Origin: Actinomycetales bacterium
Lineage (GTDB): Bacteria > Actinomycetota > Actinomycetes > S36-B12
Assembly (NCBI GenBank): GCA_016125355.1
Contig: WGLX01000022.1
Location: 1-64,000, forward strand
Reading direction: 5' to 3'
Length of the DNA stretch: 64,000 bases
The notes under the pieces: model-generated
Told to the model about the DNA's origin: nothing
The model's input: only the letters and a program-made list of their open reading frames with translations
Databases searched by the model: none
Part shown: positions 51,298 to 59,780 of the stretch, piece after piece
Layout: every line of letters starts with the position of its first letter
Numbering within the stretch: the first letter of the stretch is position 1
Translations under genes and position numbers: made by a program

Positions 51298-52164
51298 ATG
51301 AAGGGGATCATCCTGGCCGGGGGGACCGGCAGTCGGCTGTGGCCGATCACCAAGGGCGTCAGCAAGCAGCTTCTGCCGGTCTACGACAAGCCGATGATCC
51401 ACTACCCGCTCGCGACCCTGATGGCAGCGGGGCTTCGCGAGATCCTGGTCATCACGACCCCGGAGGACTCCGAGTCGTTCTCCCGCCTGCTCGGTGATGG
51501 CTCGCCGTGGGGGATGACCATCCAGTACGCGGTGCAGCCCCGGCCGGAGGGCCTGGCGCAGGCGTTCCTCATCGCCGAGGACTTCCTCGCCGGAGACCAA
51601 GCCGCCCTCATCCTCGGCGACAACCTCTTCTACGGCCCTCGGCTGGGCCGCCACCTCGGCGAACTGACGGACCAGGTGGGGGCGCATGTCTTCGCCTACG
51701 AGGTGGCCAATCCGAGGGAGTACGGCGTCGTGGAGTTCGACGAATCGGGCACGGTCATCTCGGTCGAGGAGAAGCCCGAGAAGCCGAAGAGCAATTACGC
51801 CATTCCCGGCCTGTACTTCTACGACGAGACGGTCGTCGAGGTTTCCAAGACGATCACACCCAGCGCACGGGGTGAGCTCGAGATCACGTCTGTCAACGAC
51901 CACTACCTCCGGGCCGGCACGCTGACCGTCACCGTGCTCGAGCGTGGCACCGCATGGCTCGACACCGGCACGTTCCGGTCTCTGCAGGACGCCGGAGAGT
52001 TCGTCCGAGTCATGGAGGACCGCACCGGCACCAAGGTGGGCTGCGTCGAGGAGATCGCGTGGCGCAATGGCTGGATCACCGATGAGGAGCTTCGGGCCCT
52101 CGCCGAGCCGCTGCTGAAGAGTGGCTACGGGGACTACCTGGCCCGGCTAGTGCAGCAGGCCTGA
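51298..52164 (+). CDS. rmlA: glucose-1-phosphate thymidylyltransferase
   Basis: Makes dTDP-glucose from glucose 1-phosphate and dTTP, the entry to dTDP-rhamnose and other dTDP-deoxysugars. 288 residues, normal for RmlA. Seen: [34 protein letters not shown] at the N-terminus, the metal Asp108 in ILGDNLFYG, the [20 protein letters not shown] segment, and [10 protein letters not shown]. The long upstream reading is not coding; ATG 51298 lies exactly 6 nt after TACGCT, the leaderless pattern. It diverges from the RmlC-like gene. The vapBC pair follows 50 nt downstream but has its own promoter. Confidence 0.95.
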   Translation: MKGIILAGGTGSRLWPITKGVSKQLLPVYDKPMIHYPLATLMAAGLREILVITTPEDSESFSRLLGDGSPWGMTIQYAVQPRPEGLAQAFLIAEDFLAGDQAALILGDNLFYGPRLGRHLGELTDQVGAHVFAYEVANPREYGVVEFDESGTVISVEEKPEKPKSNYAIPGLYFYDETVVEVSKTITPSARGELEITSVNDHYLRAGTLTVTVLERGTAWLDTGTFRSLQDAGEFVRVMEDRTGTKVGCVEEIAWRNGWITDEELRALAEPLLKSGYGDYLARLVQQA

Positions 52165-52189
52165 GCCCCGGGCGCGACGGCTGCCTCAC

Positions 52190-52215
52190 GTGTAACGAGG
52201 TGTATCGTTGGTGTA
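52190..52215 (+). promoter_or_regulatory. vapBC promoter/operator: three phased GTGTA units over TATCGT
   Basis: GTGTA occurs at 52190-52194, 52200-52204 and 52211-52215, spaced 10 and 11 nt, about one helical turn. TATCGT (52203-52208) lies 6 nt before ATG 52215. A repressor on one face of the helix would cover the leaderless promoter. Confidence 0.55.
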
Positions 52216-52418
52216 TGTCACGCACAAACATCGACATCGATGACTCCGCTGTCGAATCCGTGATGGCGCGATACCACCTCACGACCAAGCGCGACGCGGT
52301 CAACTTCGCGCTCCGCATGCTGGCGGCCGAGCCGGCCACCCTGGAACAGGCACGGGAACTGCGGGGATCAGGGTGGCAGGGCGAGCTCGAAGACATGCGA
52401 GCCGCCCGAACGCCATGA
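52215..52418 (+). CDS. vapB: VapB-type antitoxin
   Basis: A 67-residue antitoxin of the VapB (ribbon-helix-helix, type II) kind: SRTNIDIDDSAVESVMARYHLTTKRDAVNFALRML is the DNA-binding fold, and the C-terminal tail with an Arg/Trp-rich end would wrap the toxin. Its stop overlaps the vapC start by ATGA. ATG 52215 is 6 nt after TATCGT, and three GTGTA units (52190, 52200, 52211) spaced 10-11 nt cover this promoter, as expected for an autorepressing complex. Confidence 0.92.
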   Translation: MSRTNIDIDDSAVESVMARYHLTTKRDAVNFALRMLAAEPATLEQARELRGSGWQGELEDMRAARTP

Positions 52419-52798
52419 TCCTCATTGACACCTCCGCGTGGATCGAGTTCCTGCGCGACACCGGAAGCGATGTCTGCAACCGCGTGGACCGACAGCTCGA
52501 CGGGCCGATCGCCTCCTGCGACCCGGTGGCCATGGAGGTGCTCGCCGGCGCGCGGTCGGACGCACACCTTGCTGATCTGCGAGGGCTTCTCGCTCGAACG
52601 ACGATGCTGCCCACCCTTCCGGTTCACTACGAGCAGGCCGCAGCCATCTACCGCACGGGTCGCCGCGCAGGATTGACCATTCGGCGCCTGGCCGACTGCT
52701 TGATCGCTGCAGTGGCCATCGATCACGGGGTCCCGGTCCTCCACGCGGACCGCGATTTCGACGCCATTCGCCACGTCACTCGGCTGGTCATCGGCTGA
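52415..52798 (+). CDS. vapC: VapC-type PIN-domain ribonuclease toxin
   Basis: A 127-residue PIN-domain endoribonuclease. The acidic residues of the active site are Asp5 (ILIDTSAWIEFLR), Glu41 (AMEVLAG), Asp94 (LADCLIAA) and Asp112/Asp114 (HADRDF). It starts inside the vapB stop (ATGA), the usual coupling that makes the antitoxin dominant. The pair sits between rmlA and a GT4 operon on the other strand, in a glycan locus otherwise free of defence or stability genes. Target RNA unknown. Confidence 0.94.
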   Translation: MILIDTSAWIEFLRDTGSDVCNRVDRQLDGPIASCDPVAMEVLAGARSDAHLADLRGLLARTTMLPTLPVHYEQAAAIYRTGRRAGLTIRRLADCLIAAVAIDHGVPVLHADRDFDAIRHVTRLVIG

Positions 52799-52817
52799 CG
52801 CGGCCGGCGCGCCATGA

Positions 52818-54503
52818 CTACCGGCGGAAGACCCGCCTCAGCTTCTGGGCGGCCCGGTAGCTCCTGCTCGACAGCACCGCTGACAGGGCGGCGGCATCCG
52901 CGGCCGCCGTGTCCGCACCGACGGCGCTCGTGGGCACCTCCGGCATGTGGATGATGCGTCCGAAGAAGCGGGTCAGTTCCCCGGCGAATCCGCGCCACGT
53001 GTAGGTGTCAAGGGCCTCCTCCAAGGCTTCCACCCGCGCCTCCCGCAGCGCCTCGTCCGACAGCAGCGCCACCAGATCGGCCGCATAGTCGTCGACGGAC
53101 CAGCCCCGCGGCATGCCGCTGATCCCGGCGATCTCACGCAGCGGGCCGAAGTCCGTGAACACCGTGGGCGTGCCCAGGGACGCGGCCTCGTAGGGGACGA
53201 ATCCGAAGCCCTCCGCGCTGGTCGGGTACAGGACGACCGTGGCATGGGCCAGCAGCCATGCGCGGCTCTGCGACGAGACGTGACCGACCGTGTGAATGCG
53301 TCCTCGCAGGTCAAGGTGCCGCGCGATGAGGTCGTCCTCCTGCTCCTTCGAGCTGCTGCTCTTGACGTGCAGTCCGGCGAGTACCAGGTCACAGGGCTGG
53401 CCCGCCTGCAGGGCCGCTTCCCACACCTTGATGGCGAAATCGCGGTTCTTGTGCTGGAAGTCGTTGCCCAGCACAGCCACAAAGCGCTTGCCCCCCAAGG
53501 ACTTCACCAGCTCAGCGAGATCCTCGCCCGGCTCCTCAGGAGCCAGTTCCACGGAGACATGATCAAGTCCCAGCGGAAGGGCCAGCACTCGTTCGGGGTC
53601 GAGCCGCGGCACCTCCTCCAGCAGTCGTGCCGCGACGTCCGCGCTGATCGTCGTGATGCCGTCGACACTCAATGCGATCCGCCGTTGGAGTGCGCGGTAG
53701 GCGTGCCAAGCCTCCGGAGAGCCGTGGTATCGGGGGATGTCGTACGCGATCAGGTCCAGGTAGGTCGTCACCACCCGGGCGCCGAGCCGACGGGCGGCCG
53801 CGATGTTGCTGCGGCCATCGATCTGGTTCGGGTACCAGACGACGTCCGAACGCGGGGCGTCCTCCTCCGGGCCCAGCAACCGGATGCGCTCGCGATCGGC
53901 CAGGTGGGCGGCATACTCGGGCAGCTCGTCGAGGCCGACGAGGCGGATCTCGGTCACGTCCTCCTGCTCGGCCAGAGCCCCAAGCGCCGCCGTGGTGAGC
54001 ACCTGGGCACCTGTCTCGAAGGGACCGAGCCAGGTCACGTCGACGGTGACCGTCAGTCGACCGGGCTTGGGGCTGTAGGCGCGCATCGCGAAGTGCCGCG
54101 AGGAACTCGGGTCGTCCGCCTCCCGCGCATCCACCTCGGCCGCGTGCCGGTGGCCTTCGGCTCGCAGCACGTCGGCGTCGGAGGTGATCCACCAGTCGTG
54201 CCACAGGCCACGCTCTGACGCGCGGCGGGCCCAGTTCTCCAGTCCGTCCTCGGCATCGGGATCGAACGCGCCGACAAGATCATCGAGATCCGCCGCGACG
54301 GCGATGAGCGCCCCGGCCGGGGCGGCCGCCCGCAGCCAGGAGCCGCTACGCGAGGGCCCCGGGACGAGCGACAGCGACGCGATCCGCGGGTCGGAGTCGA
54401 TGCGCGACGTGAACTCGCCCAGCCGATCCATGGTGAGCAGGGCCGGGTCCCCGACCACGGTCAGCGTGCGCCCCTTGCGCGACCGGATGACTTCTGCCGT
54501 CAC
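52818..54503 (-). CDS. family 4 glycosyltransferase with N-terminal extension
   Basis: A 561-residue protein with a GT-B domain covering about 150-520. The first 140 residues form a separate acidic domain of no known family. GT4 hallmarks are VTVDVTWLGPFETGAQVLT, DVVWYPNQIDGRSN, ITTISADVAARLL, FVAVLGNDFQHKNRDFAIKVW and PTSAEGFGFVPYEAASLGTPTVFTD (E-x7-E). The tail ends SRSYRAAQKLRRVFRR, a basic amphipathic helix. GTG 54503 forms a GTGA overlap with the tandem-GT2 gene, so it is last in the Wzm-Wzt operon. Confidence 0.88.
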   Translation of the reverse strand: MTAEVIRSRKGRTLTVVGDPALLTMDRLGEFTSRIDSDPRIASLSLVPGPSRSGSWLRAAAPAGALIAVAADLDDLVGAFDPDAEDGLENWARRASERGLWHDWWITSDADVLRAEGHRHAAEVDAREADDPSSSRHFAMRAYSPKPGRLTVTVDVTWLGPFETGAQVLTTAALGALAEQEDVTEIRLVGLDELPEYAAHLADRERIRLLGPEEDAPRSDVVWYPNQIDGRSNIAAARRLGARVVTTYLDLIAYDIPRYHGSPEAWHAYRALQRRIALSVDGITTISADVAARLLEEVPRLDPERVLALPLGLDHVSVELAPEEPGEDLAELVKSLGGKRFVAVLGNDFQHKNRDFAIKVWEAALQAGQPCDLVLAGLHVKSSSSKEQEDDLIARHLDLRGRIHTVGHVSSQSRAWLLAHATVVLYPTSAEGFGFVPYEAASLGTPTVFTDFGPLREIAGISGMPRGWSVDDYAADLVALLSDEALREARVEALEEALDTYTWRGFAGELTRFFGRIIHMPEVPTSAVGADTAAADAAALSAVLSSRSYRAAQKLRRVFRR

Positions 54504-56239
54504 AGCGCCTCGTAGATCCGTGCGAGCTGCTGATTGAGGGATGGCGAGTAGTACGGGTCAATCGGGTACTCGGCGGTCCAGCGGCTGCGGAACAGCTCAG
54601 CCTCCGCGGGATCCGACTTCTTGCGAGCCATGGTCGCACCCTCGTGGTGAGTGAAGTGGGCGTACGGCGTCCACGCTACGCGATGGCCGGCATGGTGGGC
54701 CCGCAGGCAGAAGTCCACGTCATTAAAGTCCTTGGCGAACGCGTGGTCGAAACCGCCGATCTCGTCGAAGACCTCGGCGTCGACCAGCATGGCCGCGGCC
54801 GTGACAGCCAGGTAGTTCCGCGGGGTGAGGGTCGAACCGAAGTAGCCGGGGTCCTTGCCTGGTTTCGCGATCCAGCAATGGGTAGGGCCGCTCGGCAGCA
54901 GAACAATGCCGACGTGCTGCAGTCGTCCGTCGGGGTAGGTGAGCTTGCAGCCGACGATGCCCACGCCCTCGATCTGCCCGAGCTCGAGCATTCGGGTCAC
55001 CGGATCGGGCTCGGCCACAGTCGTGTCGTCATTCAGGAGCAGCAGGTAGTCGCCGGATGCCGCAGCGCGGCCGGTGTTGATGGCGTCGGAGAAGTTGAAG
55101 GCGTCCGTCTCGTAGACGACGTGCTTCAGAACGTGCCGCTCCGGGACATCCACCTGCACGTCGGGAATCACGCCGGTCGTGACGACGACGACCTCGAGCC
55201 GCGTCTGCGACTCCCGCGCGAAGAGCGAACGGACGGCGTCGTCGACGAATCGACCCGCTCCGCTCAGGTTGGGAGTGCCGATGGTCGGGATGATCACGGA
55301 CACCAACGGATCCTCGATGAGCCTCGGATGCACCTCATTGAGGCCGGGCACGCGACTGGGCGAGACCTCGCCGCCACCGAACGTGCGATCGAGGTGGTCG
55401 GCCTGCGCTCGCGCGGCAGCGTCCTGTGCCCACGGCTTCGCGTCGATGGTGAGCGCGGTCGACTCGCTCCACGCGCGCCAGTGGTAGTACGGGCGTGGCA
55501 GGTGCACGACCCGGCGAAGCCGCGGCAGCAGCCGCAGGGCCAGGTCGAAGTCCTGCCCGCCGTCCATCTCCGTGCGCAGGCCGCCCACCTCGCGCACGTC
55601 GCTGGTGCGGAACACCGTGAAGTGGCAGAGGTACATCTGGGTGAGCAGCAGTTCCGGGGAGAAGTCGGGCTTGCAGTAGAGCTCGAAGTGCTCGCCGCGA
55701 CCGTTCACCTTGTCCTCGTCGGAGTACACGGCGTCCGGACGCTCTGACCCCCCGATGGCATGGGAGAACGCCTCGATGCAGCGGGCCTCCAGGACATCGT
55801 CATGATCGAGCATGCCCACGTACTCGCCGCGCGCTTCGGCGAGTGCGGCATTGAGGGCCGACGAGATACCGCCGTTCTCCTTGCTGATCACCGTGATCCG
55901 GGCGTCGTCACGGTGGGCTTCGGCGAAGGCGGCCAGGTAGTCGTTGACGTCCGTCTTCGTGGACCCGTCGTTCGCGACCACCAGCTGCCAGTTGCGTGCC
56001 TGCTGGGCCAGCACCGACTCCAGGCACTCGGTGAGGAAGCCGAGCGGCGGGTTGTAGACCGGGACGATGACGGAGATGGTCACGTCGTGGTCGGTCGACC
56101 CGGGAGCGACGGCAGCGCCCTCAGCGAGCCACGCCTTGTACTGCTTGCCGATGTTGCGCTCGTAGACCTTGCGCTTGATCCAGCGCTTGACGCGCCCGGC
56201 GCGACGCTTCGCCTTGATGAGCGGATTCGACTCCTTCAT
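54500..56239 (-). CDS. tandem family 2 glycosyltransferase (two GT-A domains)
   Basis: A 579-residue protein with two GT2 domains. Domain 1 (about 55-270): ISVIVPVYNPPLGF, VVANDGSTKTD, YVGMLDHDDVLEA. Domain 2 (about 330-560): VSVIIPTIGTPNL, LLLNDDTTVAEPDP, ITGC-type region and FAKDFNDVDFCLRAHHAG. The first 40 residues are very basic (KAKRRAGRVKRWIKRKVYE), perhaps membrane-binding. ATG 56239 is chosen because it lies 7 nt after the wzt stop; the longer reading overlaps that gene in another frame. Tandem GT2 proteins often polymerise or extend O-antigens with two sugars, consistent with a Wzm/Wzt system. Confidence 0.9.
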   Translation of the reverse strand: MKESNPLIKAKRRAGRVKRWIKRKVYERNIGKQYKAWLAEGAAVAPGSTDHDVTISVIVPVYNPPLGFLTECLESVLAQQARNWQLVVANDGSTKTDVNDYLAAFAEAHRDDARITVISKENGGISSALNAALAEARGEYVGMLDHDDVLEARCIEAFSHAIGGSERPDAVYSDEDKVNGRGEHFELYCKPDFSPELLLTQMYLCHFTVFRTSDVREVGGLRTEMDGGQDFDLALRLLPRLRRVVHLPRPYYHWRAWSESTALTIDAKPWAQDAAARAQADHLDRTFGGGEVSPSRVPGLNEVHPRLIEDPLVSVIIPTIGTPNLSGAGRFVDDAVRSLFARESQTRLEVVVVTTGVIPDVQVDVPERHVLKHVVYETDAFNFSDAINTGRAAASGDYLLLLNDDTTVAEPDPVTRMLELGQIEGVGIVGCKLTYPDGRLQHVGIVLLPSGPTHCWIAKPGKDPGYFGSTLTPRNYLAVTAAAMLVDAEVFDEIGGFDHAFAKDFNDVDFCLRAHHAGHRVAWTPYAHFTHHEGATMARKKSDPAEAELFRSRWTAEYPIDPYYSPSLNQQLARIYEAL

Positions 56240-56246
56240 CGCGGGC

Positions 56247-57479
56247 TCACTCGAAGGTGACCTCGATGGGCAGCTCGACCAGTCCCTGGCCGATCTCGCC
56301 CCGCGGGCTGCGGACCGCGAACTCCACCGCGTCGTTCCAGGAGTCGAGGAGCCGCGATCCGGTGTAGTCGAAGATATCGATGTGGACGCGGTAGCGGCCC
56401 GGCAGCAGGGGGTTGTCCGGCACCGCCATGCGCACGGTGTGGTCACCCTGGATGGTTCCGAAGTCGATCCCCCAGCGATGGTTGCTGAGCATGGTGACGA
56501 GCGTCCCCGAGTCATGCTGCAGGGCCACGCGGACGTTCGGGCCGAGCACCGACTCGGGCGCCGTGATGCCGATCTGCACGGCGAAGGTGGTCCCTGTCTC
56601 GGCGTGTGAGATAGCCGTGCCTCCGGCGTCGGTCACCTGGGCGCTGACGGCCCGAACGGTCTGGTCTCCCGCCCGTACGGCCTCGTCCTCGCGGACCGCC
56701 GACACGAGCGGATTGCGGGCCGCCTCCTCGGCGTTCACCTTGCGGAGGTATGCCGCGATGGTCTCGACCGCGGGACCGTGCTGCTGCATCTGGCCGCGCT
56801 CGAGCCACGCGACCTCGTCGCACAGTCCCTCCAGCTGCCCGAGCCCATGGCTGACGACGATGATCGTCTTGCCGGCCCTTCGCAGCGAGTACAGGTGGTC
56901 GAAGCACTTGCGCTGGAACTCCTCGTCGCCGACGGCGAGCACCTCGTCGACGAGGAGAACGTCCGGCTTCATGTGCACGGCGACGGAGAAGCCCAGCCGG
57001 ACGTACATGCCGCTGGAGTAGTGCTTGACGGGGTCGTTGATGAACTCGTTGAGGCCGCTGAAGTCGATGATCTCGTCGGTGACGGCGGCGATCTCCTTGC
57101 GCGACAGTCCGAGGATCGAACCGTTGAGTGCGATGTTCTCGCGGCCGGTCATGTCCGGGTGGAAGCCGGCGCCGAGCTCGATGAGGGCGGCCACGCGACC
57201 CTGCGTGGCGATCGAGCCCTCCGTGGGCCGATAGATGCCGCCGATCATCTTGAGCAGCGTGGACTTCCCCGAGCCGTTGTGCCCGATGAGGCCGTAGACC
57301 GCGCCCTGGGGAATCCGCAGGCTGACATCCCGAACCGCCCAGAAGTCCTGGGTGTTCTTCGCCTTGCCGCGAACGATGCGCTCCTTCAGCGAGTTCCGTC
57401 GATCCGCATGCCGCAGGAACCGCTTTCCGACGCCCTGGACGTCGACGGCGTACTCGTGAGTACCGGCCATCGGACTCAT
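56247..57479 (-). CDS. wzt: ABC-2 polysaccharide exporter, ATP-binding subunit (Wzt-like)
   Basis: ATPase of an O-antigen-type exporter, 410 residues. Seen: Walker A GHNGSGKST (66-74), HYSSGMYVRLGFSVAVH around the signature, LLVDEVLAVGD (Walker B) and VVSHGLGQL (H-loop). Residues about 270-410 form a beta-rich C-terminal domain like the Wzt carbohydrate-binding module, which in E. coli O9a recognises the finished chain terminus; here it may sense a modified end. ATG 57479 follows GGAGG at 9 nt. The Wzm gene is just upstream and the tandem GT2 gene 7 nt downstream. Confidence 0.93.
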   Translation of the reverse strand: MSPMAGTHEYAVDVQGVGKRFLRHADRRNSLKERIVRGKAKNTQDFWAVRDVSLRIPQGAVYGLIGHNGSGKSTLLKMIGGIYRPTEGSIATQGRVAALIELGAGFHPDMTGRENIALNGSILGLSRKEIAAVTDEIIDFSGLNEFINDPVKHYSSGMYVRLGFSVAVHMKPDVLLVDEVLAVGDEEFQRKCFDHLYSLRRAGKTIIVVSHGLGQLEGLCDEVAWLERGQMQQHGPAVETIAAYLRKVNAEEAARNPLVSAVREDEAVRAGDQTVRAVSAQVTDAGGTAISHAETGTTFAVQIGITAPESVLGPNVRVALQHDSGTLVTMLSNHRWGIDFGTIQGDHTVRMAVPDNPLLPGRYRVHIDIFDYTGSRLLDSWNDAVEFAVRSPRGEIGQGLVELPIEVTFE

Positions 57480-57522
57480 GGTGCCGATCCTCCGGGGCTC
57501 GCTGCGCTCACTCCTCGTCTCG

Positions 57523-58320
57523 TCACAGCAGCTCCCCGATGTCCTCACTGCCCCGCTCGAACGCGAGGAACCCGAGCCAGAACACCACGATGCCGCCGAG
57601 GACCAACGACGCGATCGCCCACAGCGGCGGCGCCACCAGCGAGTACATGACGTCGTGCATCCCCTGGACGTACCACGTCATCGGGTTGAGCTTGATCACC
57701 CAGCCGAGCAGCTCGTTCTGTCCCTCCACCATGCTCACCGGGTAGAGGACGGGCGTGAGGAAGTACATCGCACCGAGCACGACGGCCACGATGTACTGCA
57801 CGTCGCCGTAGCGGGCGTTCAGAACCGACAGCACGAGGCCGACGCCCTGGGAGAACAGCAGCGTCCCCAGCAGGATGGGAACGGCCAGGATCCAGGTCCA
57901 CCCGATGTTCCTCAGGAACAGGAACATCAGGATGAGCACCACCAGCTCGAGCAGGACCTGGACAAGCTGCACGATCGAGGCGCCGAGGATCGGCGTCCAC
58001 GCGGGGAACTGGACCTTCTTGAGAAGTTCTCCGTTCGACTTCAGCTGGGTCATCGAGAGGTTGAGGATGCTCGAGAAGAGGTTCCAGGTCACGATCCCCG
58101 TGAAGAGGAACGCAGCGTAGGAGGAGCCATTGCCGTTGCCCAGGGGTGGGGCCTGGATCCGGAAGACGACGCTGAACACGGCGGCGAAGACCACGAGGGT
58201 GGCCAACGGCTGCAGCAGGGACCACGCCCAGCCCAGGACGCTCGAGCGGTATCGGGTGGCGAAGTCGCGGTTGGCGAAGGCCCAGACCAAGGCCCGACGC
58301 GAGTAGAGGTCGGTCAGCAC
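57523..58320 (-). CDS. wzm: ABC-2 polysaccharide exporter, permease subunit (Wzm-like)
   Basis: Integral membrane subunit of 265 residues with about six helices: GWAWSLLQPLATLVVFAAVF, IVTWNLFSSILNL, VQVLLELVVLILMFLFL, VGLVLSVLNARYGDVQYIVAV and a C-terminal pair. The conserved LNARYGDVQYIV and LYPVSMV regions fit ABC-2 O-antigen/teichoic-acid permeases (Wzm, TagG). GTG at 58320 was chosen because AGGAGGGG stands 9 nt before it. It heads an operon of wzm, wzt, tandem GT2 and GT4. A TAGGAT box lies about 30 nt further upstream. Confidence 0.93.
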   Translation of the reverse strand: MLTDLYSRRALVWAFANRDFATRYRSSVLGWAWSLLQPLATLVVFAAVFSVVFRIQAPPLGNGNGSSYAAFLFTGIVTWNLFSSILNLSMTQLKSNGELLKKVQFPAWTPILGASIVQLVQVLLELVVLILMFLFLRNIGWTWILAVPILLGTLLFSQGVGLVLSVLNARYGDVQYIVAVVLGAMYFLTPVLYPVSMVEGQNELLGWVIKLNPMTWYVQGMHDVMYSLVAPPLWAIASLVLGGIVVFWLGFLAFERGSEDIGELL

Positions 58321-58435
58321 AGGCGTCCGCCCCTCCTCCACATGATGGCGCGATCCTACCTGTCGCGCCGTCGTCCGATGTGCGTCCATTTGCCGGGCTT
58401 CGTGGTTACTCTCGGAGGGACATCAAGGAGGCACC

Positions 58436-59704
58436 ATGTCCCGTACGACCATGCGGTCACGAGCCGGCAGGGCCCTGCTCGCCGGCGCACTCGCCCTCGG
58501 ACTCGCCGCCGGCACCGCGCTCGCGGCCGGCGCGCCCGCATCCGCCGCGTCGAACGGCTTCATCGCCGTGCCGAACGGCATGGTCGGGGTCAGCGAGAAC
58601 ATCACGATCAACGCACCTGGTGCCAAGGGGCAGATCGTGACCATCGGTCTGCAGCTCGGGGCCACCTCGCAGACGTTGCAGACGACCATTGGCTCGAACG
58701 GGTTCGGAGCCGTGACGTGGACGCCCACCGGCGCGGGCACGTGGACCATCAACGGCCTCGGCGTGATCGCCAACCTGGGCTCGACGAGCGCATCCGTGGC
58801 ACCGATGTCGACGTACACCGTGCTGCTCGCGCAGAGCGCGCTGCAGCAGTCCGCCAACAACAACCTGCTGGCCGGCGTGGTCGCACCCATCGGCACGCTG
58901 GCTCCCACGGGCACGGTGACCCTGCAGACCGGTGGCAGCGGCAATGCACTCGTCACCGCGCCGCTGACGGGGGCCTTCGGCGGAACGACGGCCACCGCAA
59001 CGATCCCGTGGACGCCCACGGTCGGCGGACCCTTCGCCCTTCAGGCCACGTACAACCCGGCCTCGGGCGGGCAGGTCGGCTCCACGAGCCCGATCTCGCA
59101 GCCTGTTATCTCCGCCGGCGTGACCACGGTGTCGGTCCGGTGGCCGACCAACCTGTACGTCGGAACGCCCACGGTGCTCCAGGCGGTGCTCGGGTCGGGC
59201 ATCCCGAACGGCAGCGTGGCCTTCACCTTCGACAACGTGGGCATCAGCGGCTCCATCCCGACGGTGAACGGCGTGGGCACCTTCCAGTGGACCCCGCCCA
59301 CGAGCGGCGTCCACACGATCTCCGTGAGCTACTCGGGCGGCACGCCCAACTCCGCGGGCACGTTCCCGTTCAGCGGTACGGCGTCTCAGGTGGTGCAGAT
59401 CCAGGGCGCGCGTCCGGCGGACAACCTCACGGTGGATCCGCCGACCCAGCCGGTCTGGAACATCGCGCAGCCCATCTCGATGACGGCGGGGTCGACGGTG
59501 ACGCTGGTCGGCTCGAGTCAGTCGGGGACGCCGGTGATCTTCAGCGAGCAGGGGCCATGCGTCATCGCCGGTGCCGTCCTGACCGCGCTGAGCGCCGGCC
59601 AGTGCCAGGTGACGGCGATGTCCCCCGGCAATGCCAGCCTCACGCCCGGGAGCGAGACCTACACCATCACGGTGACCAACCCGCCCAAGCGCAAGAAGCG
59701 CTAA
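58436..59704 (+). CDS. secreted Ig-like-domain surface protein
   Basis: An exported protein of 422 residues. The signal peptide (1-37) has an Arg-rich start and an A-S-A cleavage site at 35-37. The mature part is Ser/Thr/Gly/Val-rich and beta-stranded, with at least three Ig-like repeats: W-T-P-T-G/V-G-x-W motifs near 100 and 180, GTFQWTPPTSGVHTISVSY near 283, and a last domain with GPCVIAGAVLTALSAGQCQVTA, a known actinobacterial Ig-like pattern with a Cys pair. It ends PPKRKKR, basic, with no LPXTG. ATG 58436 follows AAGGAGG. It diverges from wzm, and its stop is followed directly by a 60-bp hairpin repeat. Confidence 0.85.
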   Translation: MSRTTMRSRAGRALLAGALALGLAAGTALAAGAPASAASNGFIAVPNGMVGVSENITINAPGAKGQIVTIGLQLGATSQTLQTTIGSNGFGAVTWTPTGAGTWTINGLGVIANLGSTSASVAPMSTYTVLLAQSALQQSANNNLLAGVVAPIGTLAPTGTVTLQTGGSGNALVTAPLTGAFGGTTATATIPWTPTVGGPFALQATYNPASGGQVGSTSPISQPVISAGVTTVSVRWPTNLYVGTPTVLQAVLGSGIPNGSVAFTFDNVGISGSIPTVNGVGTFQWTPPTSGVHTISVSYSGGTPNSAGTFPFSGTASQVVQIQGARPADNLTVDPPTQPVWNIAQPISMTAGSTVTLVGSSQSGTPVIFSEQGPCVIAGAVLTALSAGQCQVTAMSPGNASLTPGSETYTITVTNPPKRKKR

Positions 59705-59706
59705 CT

Positions 59707-59766
59707 CGTTTCTCCCACGTAGCGGGAGAGGTGAGCCAAAACCACGGGTTTTGGCTCACCTCTCCC
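59707..59766 (+). repeat. 60-bp hairpin repeat, copy B
   Basis: Plus-strand copy beginning CGTTTCTCCC directly after the stop of the Ig-like gene and ending TTTGGCTCACCTCTCCC. It contains a perfect palindrome. It lies between two convergent genes and, with copy C in the opposite direction, brackets the AbiEi/DUF559 gene. Confidence 0.8.
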
Positions 59767-59768
59767 GC
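59722..59768. terminator. perfect 22-bp stem with 3-nt loop, likely bidirectional terminator
   Basis: Arms 59722-59743 and 59747-59768 are exact reverse complements around the loop ACG. The stem holds an AAAA/TTTT run near the loop instead of a trailing U-tract. The position between convergent stops suits a terminator, but the element is also part of the repeat family, so its primary role is open. Confidence 0.55.
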
Positions 59769-59780
59769 TCGTACGTGTCG

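Noticed and set aside
50658-52164. A complete dTDP-rhamnose pathway
   Set aside because: Only RmlA and an RmlC-like cupin are present; no RmlB or RmlD could be identified anywhere in the window.
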